In this document: one piece after another, positions 7,735 through 17,523 of the stretch
Layout of the letters: the number at the start of each line of letters is the position of its first letter
How positions within the stretch are numbered: the first letter of the stretch is position 1
NCBI GenBank assembly: GCA_020850595.1
Contig: JADZEK010000034.1
Coordinates: 1-64,000 of the forward strand
Reading direction: 5' to 3'
Length of the DNA: 64,000 nucleotides
Origin: Anaerolineales bacterium
Lineage (GTDB): Bacteria > Chloroflexota > Anaerolineae > Anaerolineales > UBA6663
Notes under the pieces: generated by a model
Database searches by the model: none
Told to the model about the DNA's origin: nothing
Seen by the model: only the letters and a program-made list of their open reading frames with translations
Made by a program: the position numbers and the translations under genes

Positions 7735-7775
7735 GCCGACGCGCGTCCGCCGGCTCGTCCTACAAGGAAAATGCT

Positions 7776-9095
7776 ATGCCTGAATTAGTCCCGATGCCCA
7801 AGCTCGGCTTCGACATGGCCGAGGGAACGCTGGTGCGCAAGGTCAAGAAGGACGGCGAGGCCGTCAACAAGGGCGAAGTCATCGCCGAAATTGAGACCGA
7901 CAAAGCCACGGTGGAGGTGGAATCGCCGGCCGCCGGCGTCGTCAAAGGCTGGGTGGTGGCCGAAGGCCAGCCTGTGCCGGTCGGCGCGGTGATGGCCGTC
8001 ATCGGCGCGCCCGACGAACAAGTAGACGTGGCCGCCCTGGCCGGCGGCGCGGCCGCCAAGCCTGCCGAACCTGCGGCCCCGGCGGCCTCCGCGCCCCGCG
8101 CCAAGTCTGTCAACGGCGGCTCGGCCCCCGAGGCCAAGGCCGCCCCGCCCGCGCCATCGCCGGCCCCAGCCGCCCCCTCCGCTGCGCCCGCGGCCGGCAA
8201 CGACGCCCCCGCCTCGCCCATCGCCCGCAAGATGGCGACCGAAGCGGGCGTGGATATTCGCCAGATCACCGGCACCGGCCCCGGCGGCCGCATCACCAAA
8301 AAAGACGTGGAAGCCTACCTGGCTGCCCCGCGCCCGGCCGCTGTGCCTGCTCCGGCCCTGGCCGCCCCGGTCGCCCCGCGCCCGGCCCCGGCCCCCGTGG
8401 TGGTCTCAACCGAAGACCAGGAAGTCCCGCTCACCCGGATGCGCCAGATCATCGCCCGGCGCATGACCGAGTCTAAGCAAACCGTGCCGCAGTTCTACAT
8501 CAACAGCGAAGTTGACATGGACGCGGCCATGGCTCTGCGCAAACAGCTCAACGCGCTTGTCAGCGAAGACCGCAAGATTTCGGTCAACGACTTCATCATC
8601 AAGGCCGTCGCGCTGGCGCTGCGAGCCTTCCCCAACCTCAACGCCTCGTTCGGCGGCGATAAGATCATCCGCCGCGGCCATGTCAACATCGGCAACGCCG
8701 TGGCCATTGACGCCGGGCTGCTCACCGTGGTGGTCAAAGACGCCGACGTCAAACCGGTGGCGCAGATCGCCGTTGAGATGAAGGCCATGGTCGCCCGCGT
8801 GCGCGATGGCAAGGTGCAGACCGCCGACATCGAAGGCTCCACCTTCTCGATCTCGAACCTGGGCATGTTCGACGCCGAACGCTTCATCGCCATCATCAAC
8901 CCGCCCGAAGCCGCCATCCTGGCCACCGGCACGGTCCAGCAGGTGCCGGTCGTCAAAGACGGCGCCATCGTGCCCGGCCAACGGCTGATGCTCACCATCT
9001 CGGCCGACCACCGCGTCACCGACGGCGCGGAAGCCGCCAAGTTCCTCCAAGCCGTCAAGCAGAACCTGGAAGAGCCGCTGCGGCTCATGCTCTAA
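7776..9095 (+). CDS. pdhC: Dihydrolipoamide acetyltransferase (E2) of the pyruvate dehydrogenase complex
   Basis: A 439-residue E2 with one lipoyl domain (lipoylated Lys43 in ETDKATVE), an Ala/Pro-rich linker, a peripheral subunit-binding domain (SPIARKMATEAGVDI to GGRITKKDV), a second Ala/Pro linker and a catalytic CAT domain ending near SADHRVTDG with the active-site His. The start is the ATG at 7776 with AAGGAAA upstream; the open frame runs further up but the protein clearly begins MPELVPMPKLG. No E3 dihydrolipoamide dehydrogenase gene is in the window, so E3 must be encoded elsewhere. Confidence 0.92.
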   Translation: MPELVPMPKLGFDMAEGTLVRKVKKDGEAVNKGEVIAEIETDKATVEVESPAAGVVKGWVVAEGQPVPVGAVMAVIGAPDEQVDVAALAGGAAAKPAEPAAPAASAPRAKSVNGGSAPEAKAAPPAPSPAPAAPSAAPAAGNDAPASPIARKMATEAGVDIRQITGTGPGGRITKKDVEAYLAAPRPAAVPAPALAAPVAPRPAPAPVVVSTEDQEVPLTRMRQIIARRMTESKQTVPQFYINSEVDMDAAMALRKQLNALVSEDRKISVNDFIIKAVALALRAFPNLNASFGGDKIIRRGHVNIGNAVAIDAGLLTVVVKDADVKPVAQIAVEMKAMVARVRDGKVQTADIEGSTFSISNLGMFDAERFIAIINPPEAAILATGTVQQVPVVKDGAIVPGQRLMLTISADHRVTDGAEAAKFLQAVKQNLEEPLRLML

Positions 9096-9110
9096 AGGAG
9101 TAAGTGACGC

Positions 9111-9515
9111 ATGGCTGCCACTGCTGCAAGCTGGTTCTACCGCGCGCCCGAAAATAACGCTTACCTGCTGGCCGAGCGCGTGAACGGCACTTTTTGGGAC
9201 AACCGCCTGGGCGGCGTGCTGCTGAGCACAGTGCGGGCCGAGTCTCCCTTCGGCATGATCGGCGCCTACCAGGGCGCCAATGTCCGTATGGAGTGGGAGC
9301 CGAATAAGTGGCTGCGGCTGGCTACCAGCCCGGCCGTCCCGTCGCTGGTGGACAGTGTTGCCAATATCCTCCGCCGCAAACCCACGCTCCGCTTTGACGA
9401 CGCCGATGGCGAGACCGTTTGGGAATGGCGGCTGGAAGATGCCGACAAGCGCTGGGCCGAAGTGCAGGGCAAGGCCGCCTTCGGCGCCCCGCGCCGCCTC
9501 GACACTCCGACGTGA
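9111..9515 (+). CDS. Conserved-looking protein of unknown function
   Basis: A 134-residue soluble protein, rich in Trp and Arg, without signal peptide or membrane helix. A good ribosome site (AAAGGAG, 9093-9099) precedes the ATG at 9111. The gene lies 15 bases after pdhC and before a terminator, so it is the last gene of the pdh operon. I recognise no motif; the sequence alternates short beta-like stretches (VRMEWEPNKWLRLA, TVWEWRLEDA). A link to the complex is suggested only by position. Confidence 0.6.
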   Translation: MAATAASWFYRAPENNAYLLAERVNGTFWDNRLGGVLLSTVRAESPFGMIGAYQGANVRMEWEPNKWLRLATSPAVPSLVDSVANILRRKPTLRFDDADGETVWEWRLEDADKRWAEVQGKAAFGAPRRLDTPT

Positions 9516-9545
9516 CGCGGCCATTTCAGCCAGAAGGTTAAGCAA

Positions 9546-9580
9546 AACCGGGCGACCCCCAACGGGCCGCCCGGTTCTTT
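9546..9580 (+). terminator. Intrinsic terminator after the pdh operon, possibly bidirectional
   Basis: AACCGGGCG (9546-9554) pairs with 9568-9576 in a 9-bp stem, followed by CTTTGTTC. On the other strand the stem is followed by TT from 9544-9545, so it may also end rny transcription coming from the right. Confidence 0.75.
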
Positions 9581-9599
9581 GTTCTACGCTTCCAGAGGT

Positions 9600-11162
9600 T
9601 TACTTCGCCAGCTCGGTGGCGCGCGTCTCGCGGATCACCGTCACCCGGATCTGGCCGGGGTACGTCATCGTCTCCTCGATCTTGCGCGCGATGTTGCGGC
9701 TAAGCAACTGCGCGGCCAGGTCGTCAATCGCCTCCGGCCGAACGATGATGCGCACCTCGCGCCCGGCTTGCAGCGCGTAGCTCTGCGATACACCCTCAAA
9801 CGAGTTGGCGATCTCTTCCAGGCCGCGCACGCGCTTCACATACTGGTCGTAGCTTTCGCGGCGCGCCCCCGGCCGCGCGCCCGAGATGGCGTCGGCGGCC
9901 TCGACGATGATGGCCTCCACCGTCTCCTGCTCCACCTCGTGGTGGTGCGCGGCGATGGCGTTCACTACCTTGGCGTTCACGCCGTAGCGCTTGGCATACT
10001 CCGCGCCGATGGCGGCGTGTGTGCCCTCCACCTCGTGGTCAATCGCCTTGCCCAGGTCGTGCAGCAGGCCGCCGGCCTTGGCCAGCGCCACGTCTGCGCC
10101 CATCTCGGCCGCGATCACGCCCGCCAGCTGCGAGGTCTCAATCGAGTGGCTGTGCTGGTTCTGCCCGTACGACGTGCGGAACTTCAGCCGCCCCACCAGG
10201 CGCAGCACCTCCGGGTGCAGCCCCGGCACGCCCGCCTCGTAAGCGGCCTGCTCGCCCGCCTCGCGGATGATCTGCTCCACTTCCTTCTGCGCGTCCGAGA
10301 TCAGCTTCTCGATGTGCGCCGGATGAATCCGGCCGTCTACCACCAGCTTGGCCATGGCGCGCTTGGCCACCTCGCGCCGGATCGGGTCAAACGATGAGAC
10401 CGTCACGGCCTCCGGCGTGTCGTCCACCACTACGTCCACGCCCGCCGCCTGCTCAAAGGCGCGGATGTTGCGCCCGTTGCGGCCGATAATGCGGCCCTTC
10501 ATTTCGTCCGACGGCAGCGGCACCATAGACACGCTGATCTCCGACACATGCTCGGAGGCGATGCGCTGGATGGCCGTGGCGATGATCTTGCGCGCCCGCA
10601 TCTCACCCTCGGCCCGCGCTTGCTCGTCAATCTGCCGGATGGTGCGCGCCATGTCGGCGCGGGCGTCCTTCTCCACCGCGGCCACCAGCATGGCCTTAGC
10701 CTCTTCCTTAGTCATGCCGGCGATGCGCTGCAGCTCGGCCATGCGGTCGGCCTGGAGCTTGTTCAAGTCGGCCTCGCGTTTATCGAGCTGGCTCTGGCGC
10801 TTATCCAGCCCTGAGCGGCGCTGCTCCGTCTGGTCATTTTTCTTGTCCAGGTCCTCGCGGCGGCGCAGCAAGCGCTGGTCTTCCTTATTCAACTCGGCCA
10901 TGCGCCGGGCCATTTCTTCCTCGACGTTGTTGCGGATCTTCAGCGCCTCGTCCTTCGAGCGCAGCACAATCTCGCGCGCCTGGGCTTCCGCGTCGCTGAC
11001 GATCTTCGTCGCCTGGTTGCCCAACTGCGCCTCGCGCGTCTCGGTCTCCTGGCGCTGCTGGGCGATGCCCGCCCGCACCCCCGCGCGCCGCGCCATAACC
11101 CAGGCCACCCCGCCCACAATGGCGGCCACCAAGATGGTGATCGTGATGCTAATTAGATCCAT
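9600..11162 (-). CDS. rny: Ribonuclease Y
   Basis: A 520-residue membrane-anchored endoribonuclease that starts mRNA decay. Order of parts: N-terminal membrane helix (about 3-25), a long charged coiled coil (about 30-200), a KH domain with GRIIGRNGRNIRAFE (about 225-240) and an HD domain with HSIETSQLAG, LLHDLGKA and the HHHE cluster (about 335-430). The length matches the family exactly. It is transcribed toward the pdh terminator, and recX lies upstream on the same strand. Confidence 0.95.
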   Translation of the reverse strand: MDLISITITILVAAIVGGVAWVMARRAGVRAGIAQQRQETETREAQLGNQATKIVSDAEAQAREIVLRSKDEALKIRNNVEEEMARRMAELNKEDQRLLRRREDLDKKNDQTEQRRSGLDKRQSQLDKREADLNKLQADRMAELQRIAGMTKEEAKAMLVAAVEKDARADMARTIRQIDEQARAEGEMRARKIIATAIQRIASEHVSEISVSMVPLPSDEMKGRIIGRNGRNIRAFEQAAGVDVVVDDTPEAVTVSSFDPIRREVAKRAMAKLVVDGRIHPAHIEKLISDAQKEVEQIIREAGEQAAYEAGVPGLHPEVLRLVGRLKFRTSYGQNQHSHSIETSQLAGVIAAEMGADVALAKAGGLLHDLGKAIDHEVEGTHAAIGAEYAKRYGVNAKVVNAIAAHHHEVEQETVEAIIVEAADAISGARPGARRESYDQYVKRVRGLEEIANSFEGVSQSYALQAGREVRIIVRPEAIDDLAAQLLSRNIARKIEETMTYPGQIRVTVIRETRATELAK

Positions 11163-11207
11163 ACCCCTCTCACTTTCCCTTACCCCCAGGCACGCTGGGG
11201 CCAGTGG

Positions 11208-11858
11208 CTAGTCCAGAAAACCCGGATCATCGCCCGCCTCGCCCGAGCCATGCTCGCTCCATAGGCGCTCGACCACCGGCTCAATGATGTCAAAACCGAA
11301 ACCGCGCCGCGCCAAATACTCGCTTAGCTTGCGGCGAAACTCAGGCCGCGGCAGCGCGGTATAGCGCCGCACCCGCTTGGCCCCCAGGGCATAGGCCGCC
11401 TCGTTGTCGTCCGCGCCCGTCAGCGCCGCGCTCACCTCCGCCTCGCCCAGGCCCTTCTGCCGCAGTTCCGCCCGCAGCACCCGCGCGCTGCGCGGCCGGA
11501 AAGTGCTGCGGTTCTCCACCCAGTGGCTAGCGAACTCCTTGTCGTTCAGCAGCCCGGCGCGTGTCAGCCGCGCCACCACGCCCTCAATCAGCGCCGGCGC
11601 CAGCTTGTGCTGGGTCAGGCGCTTGCGCACTTCGGCCTCCGACCGCATCCGCGGGGCCAGAAACTTCAGCGCCTGCTCGTACGCCTTCTCCTCGTCGTCG
11701 GTGCCGCGCAGCCTGGCAATCGCGGCTTCATCCAGCTCCTGCCCAATGCGCAGGCGGGCCGCCACGATCTTGGCCAGCGGAAAGCCGTATTTGCCGTCCA
11801 GGTACACATTCACACGCGCCTTGTTGCGCGCTTGCAGCCGCAGGGCCGTCACTTTCAC
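11208..11858 (-). CDS. recX: RecX regulatory protein
   Basis: A RecX-type all-helical protein of about 216 residues with three-helix repeats (AYEQALKFLAPRMRSEAEVRKRL; EFASHWVENRSTFRPRSA; EAAYALGAKRVRRY). RecX binds RecA filaments and limits RecA activity. I use the GTG at 11858 because AGAGG is spaced seven bases ahead and homology begins at KVTALRLQ; the open frame continues to 11921. The extra part would cross the terminator hairpin at 11881-11933, which argues against the longer form. recA lies about 600 bases upstream on the same strand. Confidence 0.85.
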   Translation of the reverse strand: MKVTALRLQARNKARVNVYLDGKYGFPLAKIVAARLRIGQELDEAAIARLRGTDDEEKAYEQALKFLAPRMRSEAEVRKRLTQHKLAPALIEGVVARLTRAGLLNDKEFASHWVENRSTFRPRSARVLRAELRQKGLGEAEVSAALTGADDNEAAYALGAKRVRRYTALPRPEFRRKLSEYLARRGFGFDIIEPVVERLWSEHGSGEAGDDPGFLD

Positions 11859-11880
11859 GTTGCTGCCTCTACCGGTGCCA

Positions 11881-11933
11881 CCAAACAAAAACAGCCGGGC
11901 AGATGCCAGTTGGTTGGGCATCGTCCACGGCTG
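11881..11933 (-). terminator. Intrinsic terminator upstream of recX
   Basis: Read on the minus strand, CAGCCG (11933-11928) pairs with CGGCTG (11897-11892) and GATGCC (11922-11917) with GGCATC (11907-11902), with an asymmetric internal loop between them. TTTTTGTTT follows (11891-11883). It sits just ahead of the recX start, so it ends transcripts from the recA side or works as a recX attenuator. Confidence 0.7.
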
Positions 11934-11940
11934 CCGGCGG

Positions 11941-11966
11941 GCGTTGACACGCTAGGGCGTCAACGC
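11941..11966. repeat. Perfect inverted repeat GCGTTGAC-N10-GTCAACGC
   Basis: Eight bases (11941-11948) are exactly mirrored at 11959-11966 around a 10-base spacer. No T run follows on either strand, so it is not a terminator by itself. It could be an operator for recX or part of the candidate RNA. Confidence 0.6.
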
Positions 11967-12391
11967 GGCGTGATCTCAGTTGGCAAATTCAGGTAACGGC
12001 TGGGCCGATGGCCCGGCCGCCATCAGGTCGGGTCGGCCGTCCTCAGGGCGAACGTGCCGCCCCATCTTCCAGCGCAGCGCTGGCAGCCGCCGAATTGGGC
12101 GGGTCTGCCCGGCCCGGTGGCTGTCAATCCACGTGCGCCTTGCCGCTTCGTCGCCCGGTGTTCCTGAAACTGAAGGCCGGCGGTCGGGGCGTCCCAAATG
12201 GACGCGGCGAACCGCCTCAGCTGGCCTTCATGGCTAAACTGAAATCGCGTGCGGGAATGCCGTGGATGCGGCCCACCGCGGGCCAACGCCGGCGCGGCCG
12301 GCAGGCCAGCCAACGGCTGGCGCGCCTGACGCCGAAGCGCCAACGTTCTGCACACGTGCAGTGCATAGAACACCCAACTGAGCATGGTCAG

Positions 12392-12437
12392 ATTATAGTC
12401 CGCTTTCCTATTTTGTGCCAATCTTGCCAAAATTGGC
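12392..12437 (-). promoter_or_regulatory. Promoter with adjacent 12-bp palindrome, directed toward recX
   Basis: On the minus strand TTGGCA (12421-12416) and TATAAT (12397-12392) are 18 bases apart. Directly upstream lies the perfect palindrome GCCAAAATTGGC (12426-12437). TGCCAA also occurs twice (12416-12421 and 12425-12430), so a repressor or activator site overlapping the -35 box is likely. The predicted transcript starts near 12385. Confidence 0.55.
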
Positions 12438-12468
12438 CCGGAATTACGTCTCAACAGCCGTGCGCGAG

Positions 12469-13515
<1,047 letters not shown>

Positions 13516-13678
13516 GGAGAGTCTCCTTGGGTATTGGCTGCGGAGTGTACCTGAGGCCCGGCAAAAAAGATAGCTGTCGTTCGCCCTCAGCCGTTCGGGC
13601 AGGATTGTCAGCCACGCCCCGCGGCGGTATCATGCCCGGCAGTTTGGGGCCGGCTGGCCCCGCCTGAGGCAGCCATTG

Positions 13679-14542
13679 ATGACCAGTGAGCGGTGTTTGC
13701 TGTTCGTGGGGGCGCACCCCGACGACGAGTCGTTTGGGCTGGGCGGCACGCTGGCGCACTACGCGCTGGCGGGCGCGCAGGTGTTCTATGCCTGCGCCAC
13801 GCGCGGCGACGTGGGCGCGGCCGCGCCCGAACATCTCGCCGGGCACGCCACCGTCGGCGACATGCGTTGGGCCGAACTACAGTGCGCGGCCCAGGCGCTG
13901 GGGCTGGCCGGGCTGATCCACCTGGGCTATCGCGACTCAGGCATGCCCGGCTCGCCCGACAACACGGCCCTTGGCGCCCTCGCTGCCGCCCCCGAAAACG
14001 AAGTCGTTGAGCGCGTCGTGCAGGTGCTGCGCGAGCGCCGCCCGCAAGTCGTCCTGACCTTTGACCCCATCGGCGGCTACAAGCACCCCGACCACATCGC
14101 CATCCATAAGGCCACGGTTAAGGCCTTCCATGCCGCCGGCGACGCCGCGCAGTTTCCGGCTGCCGGCCCCGCCTGGCAGCCGCAAAAACTCTACTTTCAT
14201 GTGTTCCCCAAGGGCATGCTCAAGCTCGCGGTGCGCCTACTGCCGCTCTTCGGCCGCGACCCGCGCAAGTTTGGCAACAACGGCGACATAGACATCGCCG
14301 ACCTGGCCCGCTACGAGTTCCCCACGCATGCGCTCGTATCTATCGAGCCGGCCGCCGCGCGGGCCAAACAGGCCGCCTCCGCGTGCCACCAGAGCCAGCT
14401 TGCGGGCGGCCCGGCCGCGCGCGGCCTGGTCGGCTGGCTCAGCCGCCTGGCGGCCCAGCGCGACGCCTACATGCGCGCCTGGCCCGCCCCACGCCCCGGC
14501 GAGCCTAAGGAAGCCGACCTCTTCGCCGGTGTCACTGCCTGA
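13679..14542 (+). CDS. PIG-L/LmbE-family N-acetylsugar deacetylase
   Basis: A 287-residue zinc deacetylase-like protein. It has the metal and catalytic motif AHPDDE near the N-terminus (about 13-18) and the second metal His in HPDHIAIHKA (about 137-146). The family includes MshB and BshB (thiol cofactor synthesis) and sugar deacetylases of glycolipid and antibiotic pathways; I cannot choose among them. A TTG one codon upstream is in frame. It is divergent from recA and convergent with the lut/V4R operon, and no pathway genes are adjacent. Confidence 0.8.
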   Translation: MTSERCLLFVGAHPDDESFGLGGTLAHYALAGAQVFYACATRGDVGAAAPEHLAGHATVGDMRWAELQCAAQALGLAGLIHLGYRDSGMPGSPDNTALGALAAAPENEVVERVVQVLRERRPQVVLTFDPIGGYKHPDHIAIHKATVKAFHAAGDAAQFPAAGPAWQPQKLYFHVFPKGMLKLAVRLLPLFGRDPRKFGNNGDIDIADLARYEFPTHALVSIEPAAARAKQAASACHQSQLAGGPAARGLVGWLSRLAAQRDAYMRAWPAPRPGEPKEADLFAGVTA

Positions 14543-14627
14543 CCCGCTGCCCCACCCCGCAACATTAAGGCCCGGCCAGGTCCAACCGCCGAGGCTTTCG
14601 ATCCGCTTGATAAACTAGCGCGCCGCC

Positions 14628-15260
14628 TCAGTCCAGCGGGTGCTTATCAATCCTAAACGTGCACGTCGCCGCGCCCGCCGCGATGCACTCCGTCTCCTCG
14701 ACCTTGAAACGCCGTCCGCCCGACGCCCAAAAGAGCGCCTCCTCCAGCAGTCCGCCCGCCAACTGGCAGCACGGCTCGTCGCTCTGGCGGCCCCAGCACA
14801 CCGGGCAGCGTTCGATAATCCACAGGTGGAAGCCATCACCCTCCGAAAGCTTGACCACCTGGTCGGTGAACTGGTTGAACACGCGCGCGAATACATCCAG
14901 GCCCACGCGGAATTTCATGCCCAGCGGCATCAGCCGCAGCGGCAGGTCGGCGATGCCCAGCACGGGGTCAAAGTCCTTCAGTCCCAGCCCCAGCGTGCCG
15001 CGCCCGATGCGCGTGTTGCGCTGCCGCCCGGCCCGCACGCCAAACACCTGCTCAGTCGCCGCCTGCAGCGCGCTCACGTGCTCGAACGGGAACCGCTTGT
15101 CAAAGTTGTTCACCGGCGGGGTCGTCAACAGCGGCTCCAGGCCGACAGTTTGCAGCACTTCTTGCAGCGGCTGCGCGCCCAGCTCGTGCTTCATAGACTG
15201 CAAGATGATGCGGCCCATGCGGTTGGGGTAGAAATAAATGGGTAGCGAGACAGCAGGCAT
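14628..15260 (-). CDS. V4R-domain protein (small-ligand sensor-like), paralogue of the one at 35.2 kb
   Basis: This protein has 210 residues. The C-terminal part resembles the V4R (4-vinyl reductase-like) domain, a fold that binds small hydrophobic molecules. It carries a cysteine cluster CPVCW plus CC (about 149-163) and a second part with C..AGAATCTF near the end. It is clearly homologous along its whole length to the protein at 35175-35816 (shared patterns YPN-M-RIIL, NNFD, KFGL/GLKDF-PVLGI-DL, FNQFTDQVV, CPVCW, KPLD ending). It is the last gene of the lut operon, 41 bases after lutC. A sensory or ligand-delivery role is inferred. Confidence 0.7.
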   Translation of the reverse strand: MPAVSLPIYFYPNRMGRIILQSMKHELGAQPLQEVLQTVGLEPLLTTPPVNNFDKRFPFEHVSALQAATEQVFGVRAGRQRNTRIGRGTLGLGLKDFDPVLGIADLPLRLMPLGMKFRVGLDVFARVFNQFTDQVVKLSEGDGFHLWIIERCPVCWGRQSDEPCCQLAGGLLEEALFWASGGRRFKVEETECIAAGAATCTFRIDKHPLD

Positions 15261-15301
15261 ACGTTAGGCTTTCTTGTGCCGGCGGCCGGCGCGGCCCAAA
15301 C

Positions 15302-16045
15302 TCACGTCACAATCATCACGATCACTTCTCGCGGCCCGTGCACCCCCACCGTCAGCGTCATCTCAATGTCACCCGTGCGGCTTGGGCCGGAGATCAGCAC
15401 CGTGTTGCTCGCCGTCCCCAGACGCTCAGCCACGGCCTCCGGCCCCAGCGCCGCCAGCCACGCGGCCCAGTCGGCGTAAAACTGGTCGGGCGTCACCAAC
15501 GCCACGTGCACCTCCACCGACAGTGACGCCAGGCGCGGCCGGCCCGCGCCCGAGCGCAGCGCCAGTGTGCCCGTCGCGGCGAGCGCCGCCTCGGCTCCTG
15601 TCACGCCTAATCTGATCTGCTCCCAACGGGCCAGCGCGGCCGCGCGCCCGGCCGGGTCATTCGGCAGCGCCCCCTGCTCCACGCCCAGGCCCCCGGCCGC
15701 CAACTCCGCCACCAGACCCGGCACCGGCAGGTAAGCCTGCTCCCAGCTCAGCGCGCGCGGGTAACCTCGCGCCCGCGCCAGCTCCAGCAGCCACGCGCCC
15801 ACCTGCGCGGCGGGCAGCATCACCACCCGGCCGTTCAAGGCCTCCAGCGCCGTGCGGAACACTTCCGTCAGTGGCGCGGGCGGCGCGCTTGTCAGCGGCG
15901 CCGCAGCCGTTGACGCGGCCGGGTGCGCCACCAGCGGGATCACGTCTGGATAGGCGACATGCGGTGGCGCGGCCACGATCTGCGGGCGCGCTGCCAGCGC
16001 CTGCCGAATGTTGCCCAGGATGCGGGCCTTGCTCTTGTCGCTCAT
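15302..16045 (-). CDS. lutC: Lactate utilisation protein C (LutC/YkgG family)
   Basis: A 247-residue member of the LUD domain family (LutC), part of the LutABC iron-sulfur L-lactate oxidase. Typical features are the start SDKSKARILGNIRQAL, the GVTGAEAALAATGTL segment (about 150-164) and ISGPSRTGDIE near the end (about 220-230). The start ATG at 16045 overlaps the lutB stop by four bases; longer open frame upstream is inside lutB. It acts with LutA and LutB in the cytoplasm to oxidise lactate to pyruvate, which could feed the pyruvate dehydrogenase encoded at 5.8-9.1 kb. Confidence 0.88.
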   Translation of the reverse strand: MSDKSKARILGNIRQALAARPQIVAAPPHVAYPDVIPLVAHPAASTAAAPLTSAPPAPLTEVFRTALEALNGRVVMLPAAQVGAWLLELARARGYPRALSWEQAYLPVPGLVAELAAGGLGVEQGALPNDPAGRAAALARWEQIRLGVTGAEAALAATGTLALRSGAGRPRLASLSVEVHVALVTPDQFYADWAAWLAALGPEAVAERLGTASNTVLISGPSRTGDIEMTLTVGVHGPREVIVMIVT

Positions 16046-17523
16046 GCCGGGCCGCCCCGCTTCTGCTTCTGCTTTGCCGCCCAGCGCGCGCGGAAGGACT
16101 GCGCCGCGAACGGCGGGAAGTCGCGCCGCCGGGTCCACGCGTTTAGCGGCGGCGGTAGGCGCTTCAGCCAGCGGCCGCCTCCCAACAGCCGCGTGCCCAG
16201 CGCGGCGGCGCGCTGCGCCAGTGCGTAGCGCTTGCGTCCCGCCATGGCGAACGCCCAACCCGCCAGCCCCAGCTTCAGCCACGCGGGCGGCTGCCCCGCC
16301 GCCACGTGCCGCCCCCGCACCGCCAGCAGCATCAGCGGGATGTCAATGCGCACCGGGCACACATCACGGCACGCGCCGCACAGCGAACTGGCGTTCGCCA
16401 GTTGGTTGTAGTCGCTGCCAAACAGCCCGGCCGACACCACCGCGCCAATCGGCCCACTATAGGGGGAGCCGTAAGCATGGCCGCCGATCTCAGCGAACAC
16501 CGGGCACACATTCAGGCATGCGCCGCAGCGGATGCACATCAGCGCCTCGGCCAGCTCACTGCCCAGCATCTGCGTGCGGCCGTTGTCCACCAACACCAGG
16601 TGAAACTCTTCCGGGCCGTCCGGCTCGCCCGCCCGGCGCGGCCCAGAGATTAGCGAAAGGTAGGAGGTCAGTGGCTGGGCGGTGGCCGAGCGCGGCAGCA
16701 GCCGCAGCATTAACTCCAGATCGGCCGGCGTCGGCACCAGACGCTCCAGCCCCATCAGCGCGATGTGCGTACGCGGCGCCGTGCTGCACAGCCGGCCGTT
16801 ACCCTCGTTGGTCACCAGCGCCATCGTGCCGGTGCTCGCGACCCCGAAGTTGACGCCGGTAATGCCCACATCGGCGCTGAAGAACACGCGCCGCAGCTGC
16901 GTCCGCGCCTGGGCCGTCATGGCCTCCACATCCAGCGTCGGCTCCATGCCAAAGCGCTGGTGGAACAACTCGGAAACTTCCTCGCGCCGCAGGTGCACCG
17001 CCGGCGTGATGATGTGCGCCGGCGTCTCGCCGCGCAACTGCACGATGAACTCGCCCAGGTCGGTTTCCACCGGCCGCATCCCGGCCGCCTCGAACGCATG
17101 GTTGAGGTGAATCTCCTCGCTCACCATGCTCTTGCCCTTGGCGATGATGGCCGGGCCGCTCGCGCCCGCGGGCCGACGCGCCACCGACTGCCGCACCAGG
17201 TCGAGCACAATCGCCCGCGCCTCGGCCGCGTCAGCGGCCCAATGCACGCGGCCGCCCCTGGCCTCCACGTTGGCCGCGAACTGCTCCAAATAGGTGTCCA
17301 GGTGTTGCAGCACGTCCAGTCGGATGGCGCGGCCCTGATCACGCACTTCTTTGGCGTGGGGCAGCGCCGCAAAGGCCGCATTGCGGCCCACCAGCCGGCG
17401 CTCGGCGTTGCGGTCGAGCGCCGCCTGCAGGGTCGGGTTCGCCAGGGCTTCGACGATGCGGTGGTGAAAAGCCGCGGCCGTCTGCGACGGTTCGGCGTGG
17501 GCGGGCGGAAAGTCGAGGTTCAC
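16042..17523 (-). CDS. lutB: Lactate utilisation iron-sulfur protein B
   Basis: A 493-residue LUD domain protein with two 4Fe-4S motifs in the C-terminal half (CIRCGACLNVCPV, about 332-344; CGACRDVCPV, about 385-394). The LUD part includes KGKSMVSEEIHLNHA and GVASTGTMALVTNEGNGR. The start is a GTG that overlaps the stop of the preceding ABM gene (GTGA). It is full length for LutB and is probably the electron-transfer core of the complex. Confidence 0.9.
   Translation of the reverse strand: MNLDFPPAHAEPSQTAAAFHHRIVEALANPTLQAALDRNAERRLVGRNAAFAALPHAKEVRDQGRAIRLDVLQHLDTYLEQFAANVEARGGRVHWAADAAEARAIVLDLVRQSVARRPAGASGPAIIAKGKSMVSEEIHLNHAFEAAGMRPVETDLGEFIVQLRGETPAHIITPAVHLRREEVSELFHQRFGMEPTLDVEAMTAQARTQLRRVFFSADVGITGVNFGVASTGTMALVTNEGNGRLCSTAPRTHIALMGLERLVPTPADLELMLRLLPRSATAQPLTSYLSLISGPRRAGEPDGPEEFHLVLVDNGRTQMLGSELAEALMCIRCGACLNVCPVFAEIGGHAYGSPYSGPIGAVVSAGLFGSDYNQLANASSLCGACRDVCPVRIDIPLMLLAVRGRHVAAGQPPAWLKLGLAGWAFAMAGRKRYALAQRAAALGTRLLGGGRWLKRLPPPLNAWTRRRDFPPFAAQSFRARWAAKQKQKRGGPA

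Larger units (their letters stand above)
11881..12385 (-). ncRNA. Candidate structured RNA between recA and recX
   Basis: About 500 bases lie between a promoter-like TTGGCA-18-TATAAT and a terminator with a T run, both on the minus strand, with no convincing protein. Several clean short-loop hairpins fall inside: 12305-12321 (7-bp stem, 3-base loop), 12069-12083 (6 bp, 3-base loop), 12002-12014 (5 bp, 3-base loop), 12270-12284 (5 bp), 12348-12361 (6 bp) and 11941-11966 (8 bp). I found none of the signature sequences of RNase P RNA, tmRNA, SRP RNA or 6S RNA. A 120-codon ORF begins exactly at the predicted transcript start (ATG 12385) but looks random. High GC favours chance hairpins, so confidence is modest. 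Confidence 0.35.

Noticed and set aside
13516..13678. LexA/SOS operator before recA
   Set aside because: GTTCG appears twice (near 13580 and 13593) but as a direct repeat with poor symmetry; no palindromic SOS box was seen.
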